Shown piece after piece: positions 33,565-43,146 of a stretch of 64,000 nt of DNA. The notes beneath the pieces are model-generated. The model searched no databases. It had not been told where the DNA came from and worked only from the letters and a program-made list of their open reading frames with translations. Source of the DNA: Saccharofermentans sp. (GTDB taxonomy: Bacteria; Bacillota; Clostridia; Saccharofermentanales; Saccharofermentanaceae); contig JAEFAZ010000005.1 in assembly GCA_016292135.1 (NCBI GenBank), forward strand, positions 62,001-126,000, read 5' to 3'. A program made the position numbers and the translations under genes. The stretch's first letter is position 1, and every line of letters starts with the position of its first letter.

Positions 33565-36500
33565 TCAGCAGTAATACTGACGTCTTCTCCTTAATACAGC
33601 GATCATGACGGCAAAGCCTGCAACAGCAGCTGTCACAAGCACAGCCAGGGCTCCGCAGGCATTGCTGACGCCTGTCGGGATGACACCTTCATAAGTATTT
33701 ACGATATGCACATGCTTATCGGCAGGAACGGATCCTGATACGGATGTGACTTCACCTTTCGATACATCATCGACAATGAACTCGGAGATATAGCCGTCGG
33801 GATCTTCGAAGACAGTGAACCCGGTGCCGGAAGGAAGACCCATGATATATATCGCGTCCTCATGGCCTATGTCAAATGTGAGCTTACCCTCAGCATCCGT
33901 CGTTACGGAAACTGTGTCTTCACCGTTGATCTTGACGTCAAATGCCGCAGAGGCAAGAGGAGCATCCATATCATCCGTAAGAAGGACTGTAAGATCGAAC
34001 CTCTTTGTCCTGTTGCCGAAGTTGCCTGCGATCTCCTTAGTGATCTTCAGTGTGCAGCTGCCGTCGTTTTCGTTAGCGAGGCTGATGCGGTAATTGTAAA
34101 CATCATCATTATCTTCCGCGTCGATGCTGACACCCAGAGGACCTTCGACGGTGATAAGACCGTTCTCGGAGACCGTCAGGATAACATCCTCAGTAAGGAT
34201 CTGATGGTATGCGGGAGCCGCTGTCTCAGTCAGATAATAGACTCCCGGCTTAAGTACCGTTCCAGTTGCCGAAGACAGAACGATCTCACCTGCGCTGTCC
34301 GTTGCTATATCCTCAAATCCGGTCATGGGGGTAGCGGACTTCGAATAACCTGCTATGCTGCTGTAAAGCTGCCTGTAAAGCGCGAAATGAGCATCTTCCA
34401 ATGCCATGTCGGGATCATCCAGATCGTGCTTATAGAGCTTTAATTCAAAAGGTTTGTTGTAGATGTTTATGTATCCCGTTATACCGTTCGCACCGGGCTC
34501 GCTGCTTCTCCATCCGTCACTGTTGCTGTCAGCAAAGCTTATGTTCCCGCTGCTGTCGACAGTAAACCTGACAGGAGAAGGAAGACCCATGTAGCCGTTG
34601 GGAGCAGACACTTGGGTAAGTTCATATTCCTTGTTCTCTTCAAATCCGTAGAGCGCGACGATCTTTCCGTCTGCATCGCTCGTATATTCGCCTACGGTAT
34701 TCCCGTCGCACTTCAGGCTGAACACGCCGTCCTTAAGAGGATCGCCGCTGTTCCACTTGTAAAGATCCAGCATCAGGGCGCCTGCGCGGATATTCGTGAT
34801 CGTATCTTCCCTGACATTGTTGTTGGATCCTGTCGGTGTTCCCTGCTCGTAATCAACGGAATACGTGATCGTCTCGTCAACGTTTTCCTTTGTCCTTACA
34901 TCGACTGCCGTTGTGCCGAGAGCAGAACCTTCGGGAACGACAGCTGTTACCGTACCGGGATCTGAAACAGTCCCGTCTTCGGCAACGGACGGTGACAGGT
35001 TACTGATGGTTACCTCGCGGGATGTAATGTTGGCAAAATCATCATCCAGTGAATAATATGTCGATGTTTCAGGATACTTGATCTGATGAACGGATCCTTC
35101 TATAAGCGTATCGTTCTCATCGTAGAGAGCAACATAGATTGCTGCATAATCACTGATATAATCCTTGTCGGTCCATTCCTTGTTTACCGTAAGGCCCCAG
35201 CCGCGCATATTCTTGACAGTCATCTGAGGGGCTTCATCCGTATTGACTATTCCCGCATTATCTTTCCCTGTTACTTCGTCATATGTGCTGCTGTCGCCGA
35301 AATAGCCGATACGGCTGTATCCTACAGGGATCTCATTGTCACGCTCTTCGATCTGGAATACGGTTCCGATCGGAAGAGCCGGAACAACTATCGAATATCC
35401 GGCCGGGATCTCGGAAACAGACCCGTAGTTGGATGTGTAGAACAATACTGTATCCTTCTCGTTATCGGTAAGCCCTTCGATCGTCGCATCATCAGCATCC
35501 CATGAAGTGGCAGTAAATCCCATGGCCGAAGGATCCCATCTGCAAAGCTTTCCATCCGGATCAGCAACATAATAGCCGTAACGGCTGGTAAGCTGCACAT
35601 CCTGACCGCTGCCGTCAGACAGGGAGAGCCTGAATGAGAATGTTGTTCCGTCAGCTTCTCTTGTTATCGCAGTACCGGTGCCTTCCTCATTATCGTAGAG
35701 TTCTTTTGTTATCCTGGCCATCTTTACGGATCCGGGCTTAACTTCATTGTTGAACACGATGGAAGGAACTTCATCGACGGTTAATTGACCCGAACCGTAG
35801 TCCGAATGGGCGGCATCAGGATGGTTGACATCTGTTGCCGGCTTGCCGTTGATCAGCGCCGGATTATAAACATTGTCGTTAACACCGCATTCGACAACCC
35901 TGTAATACTCTATACCGTCAGGCAGATCGACTTCGGCGCTGTAGCGGGGATCAATAAGGTAGACATTGCTGTAAGACTGACTGCTTCCGGAAGGCGTATA
36001 TGATCCAACAAATTCAGCCTGCTTTACGGAATTCTGGTATTTTACCTTTATCCCGTGTGTATTATCCAGGAGAGTTTCCTCTTCACCGGGCATCTTATAG
36101 TAGATCTGGTAAGCATACTTTATCTGGCTGAGATTCAGTTTCTTTGCTTCTTCTCCGGTCACCTGCTTGGACAGGAGGATATTGCCAGGAGCTACGGAAG
36201 CCAAGTTAAACCTGATGTGGAGGTTCGACGCACCGGCACCTCTTTCCATATAGAATATCTTCGTCTTATGAGCGGAGAAATCTGCAAAATGGTAGGTAGC
36301 GCCGCCGTCATCAGTTACGAATATGCCTTCGCTGTCGATCAGGGCTTCAGCCTCTGCATCAGTCATGCCGGGATTTCTCGCCTTGCGGTTCTGTATGAAG
36401 ATTTCTCTCAATGTCGTATTTGTGTTGTTTATGACAACCTTACCGGTCGCAAAGTTAACGGAACCCGATTCTGCGGAATGAATACCGCCAAGATCCAAGA

Positions 36501-39500
36501 CCAGCTCACCGTCGACATAGAACCAGAAGTCATCATCTCCGGAGAACTCGAAGATAAGATCGTGGCCCCATTCATCCTTGCCGTTCGGAGTCTGCACGAA
36601 CGAAGCGGACAGTTCCATACCGAGATAATAATTCGGCTGTTTACCGATGGTATAGAGTCTTTCATACTTACGGGGATCATCGTTGGAAAGTCCACCGCCT
36701 TGCTGATTCAAAACAGCGTGCATACTGTAGAGATTCTGAGGATTATTGTAAGAGAACACACCGGGCTTGATATTGTTCAGCGGGAAGAACTGACCGTGTT
36801 TAAGGGTGGTCCTCCCGTCAAAATCAGTAGTTCCGAGTTCCTTATAAACAGTAAAACTGTTCGTTACATTGCCCTGTTCGTCCAGGAGCGTCGCGAAGTT
36901 CTGACAGCTGTTATATTCCAGATATCCTGACTGGTCATATACACTCTTCAGGAACAGATGATCAACTGTGGTGGCATTGCTGAAGAGGCTCGCAAACCCG
37001 GGGTTGTTTTGAGTCTGACCGGTATAAACGATAGTCGGATAACCGTTGACAAGATCTGTGGAAAGAAGACCCTTTGTATTGCTTTTGTTGTTAAAGTAAT
37101 CAACTGTTACTTCACTTTCCATCTGATTATTCTGAGTCCATCTCTTGGAACCAAAGTCGACTATCTTCATCGTAATGCCGTGGTCGGCATTACCCTCAGT
37201 AGCTACTTCGTGCAGGGCATCTGTCGTATCAGCAGGATTAAGGATGGCAAAATAGAAGATCCCGGCCTTGGCAAAGGAAGTTGACTCTATGGAATCGGTC
37301 CCGGCAGCCAATGCCGCATAAGTATAATACGAGTTATCCCATGCTGTGATGTCCGTATAATATTCACCTTCCCTGCGGCCCTCAAGATTGATACCGATCT
37401 TGTCGGACGAGAGTATCTGACCGTTCAGCTGGGGCGCCAGATACTTGTCGGAATAAGGATTATAAAGTTCATAGTAGTAGTTCGGATCATTTGTCCCTTC
37501 CCAATAGTACTCGGTGAATTCCCACTGGATGGACTCCAGGACATCACCGACCCACATGATCGAGTCGCCTCTTTCGTAGCAGGGATACAAGGACCCGTCA
37601 TGATTGATCGCATAGAAATCATAAGAAGATGTAGTCTCATTCCAGACACGTGTATAGACTATGACCTTGGCGCCGTTCGGAACATTGACCGTATCGGAAA
37701 CGCTTACTTCCTTAGCTGAATATGTCATCTTGTCACTGAGCGAAGCGTTGCTCTTCTCAACAAGATTCAGACCAACTCTGGAAGAAACTGTTGTTGTCGT
37801 CTTGAATCCATCAGTCGTATCATAAGTCAGGTATTGGTTTCCGGATGACAGGAATATCTTACCTTCATCAGCTCCCGAACCGGGAGTCAACTTGACAACA
37901 GTTGCCTCATCCTCGCCGGCAACAAAAGAGACACCGTCGGAATCGAGCTTAAGGTAAACAAGAGATCCGTCAACCTCTGTAGAAAGCTTATATCCGTCTG
38001 ATGATACATTATGGAAAGTCCACATCGATATGTCACTGTTCTCGTCAACATAGACAGTCCTGCCGCCGTTGTCCGCCCTTATGATAAGTTCATACAGAGC
38101 ATGATTATTACTTCCGTCTCCCATCAGGGCATAACCCATGGTAGCCGAATGCAGGTTCATCAGTCCGTATGTGGATCCATCCAGATCATAAGGATCGTCA
38201 GGGACGGGAACATAATACCAGAATACAAATCTTGCATTTATATCGCTTGTTCCGGGATATGCGGCAAAAGCCCTGCCGTTACCGTTGTAACCGCTCTGCA
38301 TGTTCCAGCAGAAAGTCGTTTCGGGCGATGCGATATAGATACCGCTGCCGTTTGCCCCGAGCACAAAAGCGGATCTCTCATCCATTTCATTTTCATCAAC
38401 AAGGCTCAGACTCTTATCGGCATTATTGTTTGTATTTGTTCCGGTTCCTGTACGGCGTACATATTTCTTATCGCCGTTATCATCTAAACACCAGAAATAG
38501 TAATAATTGCCTTCTTTTTCAATATGGAACGGCTTAGCGCCCATACTGATGGCTCCCTCAACATCTATGCTGTCTATCGATGGTGCCGGTGTCGGTGTCG
38601 GAGCAACCTCGTGTTTTGTCCTTTCGATACCGGTTCTCGTACCACTGATAGTGTATTGGTTGTTCTTCATGAAGGGACCTTGGATCTGGGATATATATAT
38701 TTCCTTGCCTATCAGGTCATCCGCTTTCGTATAATCATTAACGGCGATCCAACCGGTACCCGTGGGAGCTGCCATGGTCTTATCTACGATCGCATATATG
38801 GAGAAGCCTGATGTTGTGAAGGACAAGACCTTGCCGTCCCTTGATGCATCGATCTGTTCAGGCTTGCTGCCGAAGTGAACGACTTCCAGGTTGTCTGTGC
38901 CTGCCGCATCTTCCAGGATGACATCGACCTTAACATCCGAAGCAGGCTGGATCTTCGTTCCGTCTGATGAGATCACGGACACATCGAAGATCCTTGCATA
39001 AGAAGCTTTGTCTCCGCCAACGGTCTTAAGAGTCTTCTCAAGATAGTCCTCGTATTCTTGGCCTTTAAGCTCGGATACTTCAAGAGAGGCATCTTCGGGG
39101 AATCCCGCTTTATCGTCATAGGTGAGGATGAACTTATATGTCTTGCCGTCACCTGCCTCTATCACCTTCTCCAGGGTGTAGCCGGCAACTGCGAAGACCG
39201 AGAAGGCGGATGTATCGAATGTTACTTCCGTTCCCTCCCCCTTGCTGACATCGACATCGTCAAAGACCTCGGCCTCTTCGTTATCCGGGAAATGCAGGAC
39301 GCAGACTCCGTAATCGGATACCTGTGCAAGATTGATCGTGATCCTGACCGATGTTCCTTCCGCAGGTTCGATCTCCACGCCGTCCTTGACGATGCTTATG
39401 TCGAAAAGCCTGATATAATCGATCGTCCTGTCATCCAGGCAGTCAGCTGTCCTGTCGCTGTAATCCTTATAGTCCCTGCCTGATGTGATCTCCTTTACCC

Positions 39501-40029
39501 TGAGCTTCGCATCTGAAGGGATATTGCATTCGGGACCGAACGTTGCCGTTACTTTCCAGGTCTTGCCTGATGAATCAAGAACGACATCTTCTATCACGGA
39601 ACCGTCATCAGCAGGATCTGCGGGCTCGGAGGACGGAGCAGCAGGTTCATCACGGTCAGTATCTTCTGCCTGTGTTTGCTGCGGCTCTTCATCTGCAGGC
39701 TCAGCTGCATCCAAATCCTGAGAAGGAAGAGTGTCTTCCGAAGGATCGGTATCATCTTGGGGATCAGTTGTATCCTGAGGATCAGTTACATCAGGATCGT
39801 CATTGTTTTCGCCGGGAGCGGGGACAGCTGCATCTTCATCTTCTCCGGGAACAGAACTGTCCTGATCTTCAGATGCGACGACGGCATCCTGCGGCAGATC
39901 GATGTCTGCGGTGTCATCCGCAAACAGGAATCCGTAAGGATTGATGATATAAGCAAACATGAGGATAATGCCCGTGGCTTTCCTCAATGTAAGGTTACTC
40001 AGTAACGATGTCCTGCTCTTAGACTTCAA
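33565..40029 (-). CDS. Giant fibro-slime/SpaA-repeat cell-wall adhesin
   Basis: 2154 residues. A signal peptide (ATGIILMFAYIINPYGFLFA) is followed by a Asp/Pro/Glu-rich spacer, then two related beta domains (GKTWKVTATF about residue 158, GKTYKFILTY about 293). A long central region contains a fibro-slime domain with GDDDFWFYVDGELVLDLGGI near residue 1165. Further on are Cna-B-like and SpaA domains (LDLYKWNSGDPLKDGVFSL near 1753, KLYKHDLDDPDMALEDAHFA following). The C-terminus has IPTGV, a hydrophobic helix and Arg-rich end (RRRRQYYC), fitting sortase anchoring. The start is TTG, with GAGG seven bases before it. The protein is likely an adhesin or pilin-like surface fibre. Confidence 0.9.
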   Translation of the reverse strand: MKSKSRTSLLSNLTLRKATGIILMFAYIINPYGFLFADDTADIDLPQDAVVASEDQDSSVPGEDEDAAVPAPGENNDDPDVTDPQDTTDPQDDTDPSEDTLPSQDLDAAEPADEEPQQTQAEDTDRDEPAAPSSEPADPADDGSVIEDVVLDSSGKTWKVTATFGPECNIPSDAKLRVKEITSGRDYKDYSDRTADCLDDRTIDYIRLFDISIVKDGVEIEPAEGTSVRITINLAQVSDYGVCVLHFPDNEEAEVFDDVDVSKGEGTEVTFDTSAFSVFAVAGYTLEKVIEAGDGKTYKFILTYDDKAGFPEDASLEVSELKGQEYEDYLEKTLKTVGGDKASYARIFDVSVISSDGTKIQPASDVKVDVILEDAAGTDNLEVVHFGSKPEQIDASRDGKVLSFTTSGFSIYAIVDKTMAAPTGTGWIAVNDYTKADDLIGKEIYISQIQGPFMKNNQYTISGTRTGIERTKHEVAPTPTPAPSIDSIDVEGAISMGAKPFHIEKEGNYYYFWCLDDNGDKKYVRRTGTGTNTNNNADKSLSLVDENEMDERSAFVLGANGSGIYIASPETTFCWNMQSGYNGNGRAFAAYPGTSDINARFVFWYYVPVPDDPYDLDGSTYGLMNLHSATMGYALMGDGSNNHALYELIIRADNGGRTVYVDENSDISMWTFHNVSSDGYKLSTEVDGSLVYLKLDSDGVSFVAGEDEATVVKLTPGSGADEGKIFLSSGNQYLTYDTTDGFKTTTTVSSRVGLNLVEKSNASLSDKMTYSAKEVSVSDTVNVPNGAKVIVYTRVWNETTSSYDFYAINHDGSLYPCYERGDSIMWVGDVLESIQWEFTEYYWEGTNDPNYYYELYNPYSDKYLAPQLNGQILSSDKIGINLEGRREGEYYTDITAWDNSYYTYAALAAGTDSIESTSFAKAGIFYFAILNPADTTDALHEVATEGNADHGITMKIVDFGSKRWTQNNQMESEVTVDYFNNKSNTKGLLSTDLVNGYPTIVYTGQTQNNPGFASLFSNATTVDHLFLKSVYDQSGYLEYNSCQNFATLLDEQGNVTNSFTVYKELGTTDFDGRTTLKHGQFFPLNNIKPGVFSYNNPQNLYSMHAVLNQQGGGLSNDDPRKYERLYTIGKQPNYYLGMELSASFVQTPNGKDEWGHDLIFEFSGDDDFWFYVDGELVLDLGGIHSAESGSVNFATGKVVINNTNTTLREIFIQNRKARNPGMTDAEAEALIDSEGIFVTDDGGATYHFADFSAHKTKIFYMERGAGASNLHIRFNLASVAPGNILLSKQVTGEEAKKLNLSQIKYAYQIYYKMPGEEETLLDNTHGIKVKYQNSVKQAEFVGSYTPSGSSQSYSNVYLIDPRYSAEVDLPDGIEYYRVVECGVNDNVYNPALINGKPATDVNHPDAAHSDYGSGQLTVDEVPSIVFNNEVKPGSVKMARITKELYDNEEGTGTAITREADGTTFSFRLSLSDGSGQDVQLTSRYGYYVADPDGKLCRWDPSAMGFTATSWDADDATIEGLTDNEKDTVLFYTSNYGSVSEIPAGYSIVVPALPIGTVFQIEERDNEIPVGYSRIGYFGDSSTYDEVTGKDNAGIVNTDEAPQMTVKNMRGWGLTVNKEWTDKDYISDYAAIYVALYDENDTLIEGSVHQIKYPETSTYYSLDDDFANITSREVTISNLSPSVAEDGTVSDPGTVTAVVPEGSALGTTAVDVRTKENVDETITYSVDYEQGTPTGSNNNVREDTITNIRAGALMLDLYKWNSGDPLKDGVFSLKCDGNTVGEYTSDADGKIVALYGFEENKEYELTQVSAPNGYMGLPSPVRFTVDSSGNISFADSNSDGWRSSEPGANGITGYINIYNKPFELKLYKHDLDDPDMALEDAHFALYRQLYSSIAGYSKSATPMTGFEDIATDSAGEIVLSSATGTVLKPGVYYLTETAAPAYHQILTEDVILTVSENGLITVEGPLGVSIDAEDNDDVYNYRISLANENDGSCTLKITKEIAGNFGNRTKRFDLTVLLTDDMDAPLASAAFDVKINGEDTVSVTTDAEGKLTFDIGHEDAIYIMGLPSGTGFTVFEDPDGYISEFIVDDVSKGEVTSVSGSVPADKHVHIVNTYEGVIPTGVSNACGALAVLVTAAVAGFAVMIAVLRRRRQYYC

Positions 40030-40076
40030 ATGCTATCCTCACTTTTGTCCGTAAAAAGAACATAACTATTGATTAT

Positions 40077-40085
40077 ATTATAGCA
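40077..40085 (-). promoter_or_regulatory. Extended -10 promoter of the giant adhesin gene
   Basis: TGCTATAAT on the minus strand (40085-40077), an extended -10 box about 48 bases before the TTG start. No good -35 is seen. Confidence 0.55.
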
Positions 40086-40143
40086 CCTAAAGGAAATAAG
40101 AGCTTAAACTAACAATTCATTTGTGTTACAGATGCGTTATCTG

Positions 40144-40177
40144 AACGCAAAAAAGGCTTTAATCGTGCCTTTTCGAT
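40144..40177 (-). terminator. Terminator overlapping the end of the YnzC-family gene
   Basis: On the minus strand AAAAGGCACGATTAAAGCCTTTTTTG forms a short stem GGCAC../..GCCTTTT followed by T-rich bases. It includes the stop codon region of the gene at 40159. Confidence 0.6.
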
Positions 40178-40365
40178 GATAAGGGACTGATGTTCCCGTC
40201 CTGATCCTTTACATAGGTATTGTCGAGCTGGGCCTTAAGATTGCCGACCACGCTCTGTCTGTATCTGTTGCGGAGGATCTCCCTTTCCTCGATCTCTTCA
40301 GGCGTCAGCCCCTCAGCCCTGTTCTTGGCGCTGAGTTCGTTTATCCTTCTTATGAGTTCTTCCAA
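40159..40365 (-). CDS. YnzC/DUF896-family small protein
   Basis: A 68-residue protein with the family pattern IRRINELSAKNRAEGLTPEE, then EREILRNRYRQSVVGNLKAQ and a final strand. Members are small helical-hairpin proteins of unclear function, induced by SOS in Bacillus. It is a single-gene unit next to the adhesin. Confidence 0.9.
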   Translation of the reverse strand: MEELIRRINELSAKNRAEGLTPEEIEEREILRNRYRQSVVGNLKAQLDNTYVKDQDGNISPLSSKRHD

Positions 40366-40454
40366 CAGTATTACCTCCCTGACCGACAGGATATTATGGC
40401 AACCATTGTATCACATCCTGCAGGGAAGAGCTTTCCGGGCTCTTAAATAAGGTC

Positions 40455-40482
40455 TTGCAAATAATAAAAGTCGTGATACACT
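40455..40482 (+). promoter_or_regulatory. Promoter of the T-box / acyl-CoA synthetase transcript
   Basis: TTGCAA (40455-40460), a 16-base spacer and TACACT (40477-40482). Transcription would start near 40489, directly at the first T-box helix. Confidence 0.55.
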
Positions 40483-40490
40483 TATGTTTA

Positions 40491-40763
40491 CAGGCCTTGA
40501 CGAAGAGGTCGTATCGGCGTATGTCGTACAGAGATTGCATCAGATGGTGAGAGATGCTGAACTAAACCGAATACGATGTAGCTTCTGAGCCGGAAGGAAG
40601 AAAAGGTATCCCTGAGTAGAACCTTCCCGTGAATGTTACGTTAGTGCATAGGGATTGTCTGATCCCGATAAGTGGCGGTCAAACGCAATTTGAGTGGTAC
40701 CGCGGGTGTATAGAATATCAACACTCGTCTCAAAGTCTTAAAACTTTGGGGCGAGTTTTTTTG
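40491..40763 (+). promoter_or_regulatory. T-box riboswitch, probable valine (GTA) specifier
   Basis: Contains the T-box core TGAGTGGTACCGCGGG (40691-40705) and a terminator (40723-40755, stem ACTCGTCTCAAAG/CTTTGGGGCGAGT, then TTTTTTTT). Stem I: helix TCGTATCGG/CCGAATACGA, lower helix GAAG/CTTC and an AG-rich bulge with apical arm GCATCAGATGGTGAGAGATGC. The triplet in the specifier position directly above the lower helix is GTA, followed by the conserved purine. TGGT of the T-box pairs with a tRNA ending ACCA, as tRNA-Val(TAC) in this window does. TGT (Cys) would be the alternative but needs TGGA. The downstream gene is an acyl-CoA synthetase. Confidence 0.85.
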
Positions 40764-40789
40764 TCCCAAACAAAAAGGAGATTAAAGGT

Positions 40790-43081
40790 ATGGTTAAAGT
40801 AATCGGAGGTCTTAACAGGAAGATCCATGAGATGGCAGGTCGTATCAAGGACCTGCGTGAGATCGTCGGCCTTACAGTCGAAGAGATGGCCGAGAAGACA
40901 GACGTATCCGTCGAGGAGTACGAGAGGTGCGAATCCGGAGAAGTCGACCTTAACTTCGCTTTCATCTACCGCTGCGCAGGCGCTCTGGGCGTCAACGTAA
41001 CGGATATCATCGAGGGCTTCTCCCCTACACTTGATTCATACACGGTCACAAGAGCCGGCAAGGGACAGGAGATCGCCTCCGCCCACGGCATGACCTACTT
41101 CAACATGGCTTATGCCTTCAAGAACAGGATCTGCGAGCCTCTTTTTGTGAAGAGCGAGTTCAGGCCCGAGGCACAGAACAAGCCTATCGAACTTACCACC
41201 CACGAAGGTCAGGAGTGCGATCTCGTCATCGAGGGCAACCTCAAGGTCCAGGTCGGTGATCACAGCGAGATCTTAGGCCCCGGTGACACGATCTACTTTA
41301 ACTCCGATACGCCTCACGGCATGATCGCCGTTAACGGCCAGGATTGCGTATTCTATGCTTTCGTCCTCAATGCTGCAGGTGAGCCTAAGGTCGATGTCAA
41401 GACAGAGACAAAGATCAAGGGCAAGTCCGTAGTCGAAGTCGAGCAGAAGAAGCGTATCTATAAGGAATACATTGATGTTGACTTCAACGAGAACGGCACG
41501 CCCATCTCCATGAAGTTCAAGAACATCGATAACTTCAACTTCGCATTCGACCTCGTTGACAGGCTCGCAAAGCGCGAACCCGACAAGCTCGCCATGCTCC
41601 ATATCTCCAAGGACGGCACTGAGAGAAGGTTCACCTTCACGGACATCATGAAGGCTTCCAACAGATGTGCAAACTACTTCAAGTCCTTAGGCATCAAGAA
41701 GGGCGACAGGGTCATGCTCGTCTTAAAGCGCCACTACCAGTTCTGGTTCGCCATGATGGGACTTAACAAACTCGGCGCCATCGCGATCCCTGCCACCAAC
41801 CAGCTCCTTGAGCACGACTTCGATTACAGGTTCAAGTCTGCAGGAGTATCCGCCATCCTCTGCACTGCTGACGGCGACACAGCCCATCAGGTTGACATCG
41901 CTGCAGAGAAGAACCCCGGTCTCCTCCACAAGATCATCGTCAACGGAACACGTGAAGGCTGGAGGAACTTCGACGAGGAGTATGAGCTCTACAGCACCAA
42001 GTACGACCGTACAGAAGACGCTCCCGGCGGTGATGACATCATGCTCATGTACTTCACATCCGGTACATCAGGCTACCCCAAGATCGCAATGCACAACTAC
42101 AAGTATCCCCTGGGTCACTTCCACACTGCCAAGTACTGGCACTGCGTAGATCCTGACGGACTTCACTTCACGATCTCCGACACAGGCTGGGCCAAGGCCA
42201 TGTGGGGCAAGCTCTACGGCCAGTGGCTCGCAGAGGCTGCAACATTCGTATATGACTTCGACAGGTTCGATGCCGCAGACATCCTCCCCATGTTCGAAAA
42301 GTATCACATCACGACATTCTGCGCACCTCCGACGATGCTCAGGATGCTCATCAAGCAGGATATCTCCAAGTATGACTTCTCTTCCGTTAAGCACATGACA
42401 ACGGCAGGAGAAGCATTGAACCCTGAGGTCTACCGCCAGTTCGAAAAAGTAACGGGTCTTCAGATCCTCGAAGGTTTCGGCCAGACCGAATCCACCATGA
42501 TCATCGGCAACATGAGAGGAGCCGACCACAAGATCGGTTCCATGGGCAAGCCTGCTCCGATCTACGATGTCGATATCCTGGACCCGGACGGCAACCCCGT
42601 CCCTGCCGGTGAGACAGGAGAGATCTGCATCAACCTCAAGAACGGTTCACCCTGCGGCCTTGCAGTCGGTTACTATAACGATCCCGAGAAGACCCACGAG
42701 GTCTGGCACGACGGCTGGTATCACACAGGTGATACTGCCTGGAGGGACGAGGACGGCTTCTACTGGTATGTAGGCCGCGTCGACGACGTTATCAAGTCCT
42801 CCGGCTACCGTATCGGACCTTTCGAGATCGAGAGCGTTATCATGGAGCTTCCTTATGTTCTCGAGTGCGGCGTATCAGCTGCTCCCGATGAAGTCCGCGG
42901 CCAGGTCGTCAAAGCTTCCATCGTTCTCGTCAAGGGAACCGAAGGCACGGAAGAACTCAAAAAAGAGATACAGAACTACGTCAAGGTCCATACGGCTCCT
43001 TACAAGTACCCGCGTATCGTTGTATTCAAGGACGAACTCCCGAAAACAGTATCGGGCAAGATACAGAGAAATAAGTTATAA
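40790..43081 (+). CDS. HTH-cupin-acyl-CoA synthetase fusion protein
   Basis: 763 residues in three parts. Residues about 10-70 are an XRE-type helix-turn-helix (IKDLREIVGLTVEEMAEKTD). Residues about 110-195 are a cupin (ELTTHEGQECDLVIEGNLKV). From about 220 on is an AMP-dependent acyl-CoA synthetase of the medium-chain acyl-CoA synthetase type: YFTSGTSGYPK at 421, EGFGQTE near 560, YHTGDTAW, and the final SGKIQR with the catalytic Lys near 755. The N-terminal half resembles a free-standing XRE-cupin regulator, so it may sense ligand or regulate its own gene. A ribosome-binding AGGAG precedes the ATG. It is under a T-box; branched-chain acid activation is the inferred role. Confidence 0.9.
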   Translation: MVKVIGGLNRKIHEMAGRIKDLREIVGLTVEEMAEKTDVSVEEYERCESGEVDLNFAFIYRCAGALGVNVTDIIEGFSPTLDSYTVTRAGKGQEIASAHGMTYFNMAYAFKNRICEPLFVKSEFRPEAQNKPIELTTHEGQECDLVIEGNLKVQVGDHSEILGPGDTIYFNSDTPHGMIAVNGQDCVFYAFVLNAAGEPKVDVKTETKIKGKSVVEVEQKKRIYKEYIDVDFNENGTPISMKFKNIDNFNFAFDLVDRLAKREPDKLAMLHISKDGTERRFTFTDIMKASNRCANYFKSLGIKKGDRVMLVLKRHYQFWFAMMGLNKLGAIAIPATNQLLEHDFDYRFKSAGVSAILCTADGDTAHQVDIAAEKNPGLLHKIIVNGTREGWRNFDEEYELYSTKYDRTEDAPGGDDIMLMYFTSGTSGYPKIAMHNYKYPLGHFHTAKYWHCVDPDGLHFTISDTGWAKAMWGKLYGQWLAEAATFVYDFDRFDAADILPMFEKYHITTFCAPPTMLRMLIKQDISKYDFSSVKHMTTAGEALNPEVYRQFEKVTGLQILEGFGQTESTMIIGNMRGADHKIGSMGKPAPIYDVDILDPDGNPVPAGETGEICINLKNGSPCGLAVGYYNDPEKTHEVWHDGWYHTGDTAWRDEDGFYWYVGRVDDVIKSSGYRIGPFEIESVIMELPYVLECGVSAAPDEVRGQVVKASIVLVKGTEGTEELKKEIQNYVKVHTAPYKYPRIVVFKDELPKTVSGKIQRNKL

Positions 43082-43146
43082 TATAGAAAGCTTGAGTTGA
43101 TCTCTGACGGTATTGGGGCATCATATCTCTTATAATGGGGGACGAT

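Noticed and set aside
40491..40763. Cysteine specifier (TGT) for the T-box
   Set aside because: tRNA-Cys normally ends UCCA, needing TGGA in the T-box, but TGGT is present; spacing also favours GTA.
43131..43136. Perfect TATAAT before the SpoIIE phosphatase gene
   Set aside because: It would start transcription after the ribosome-binding site, only a few bases from the ATG; no matching -35. Probably chance.
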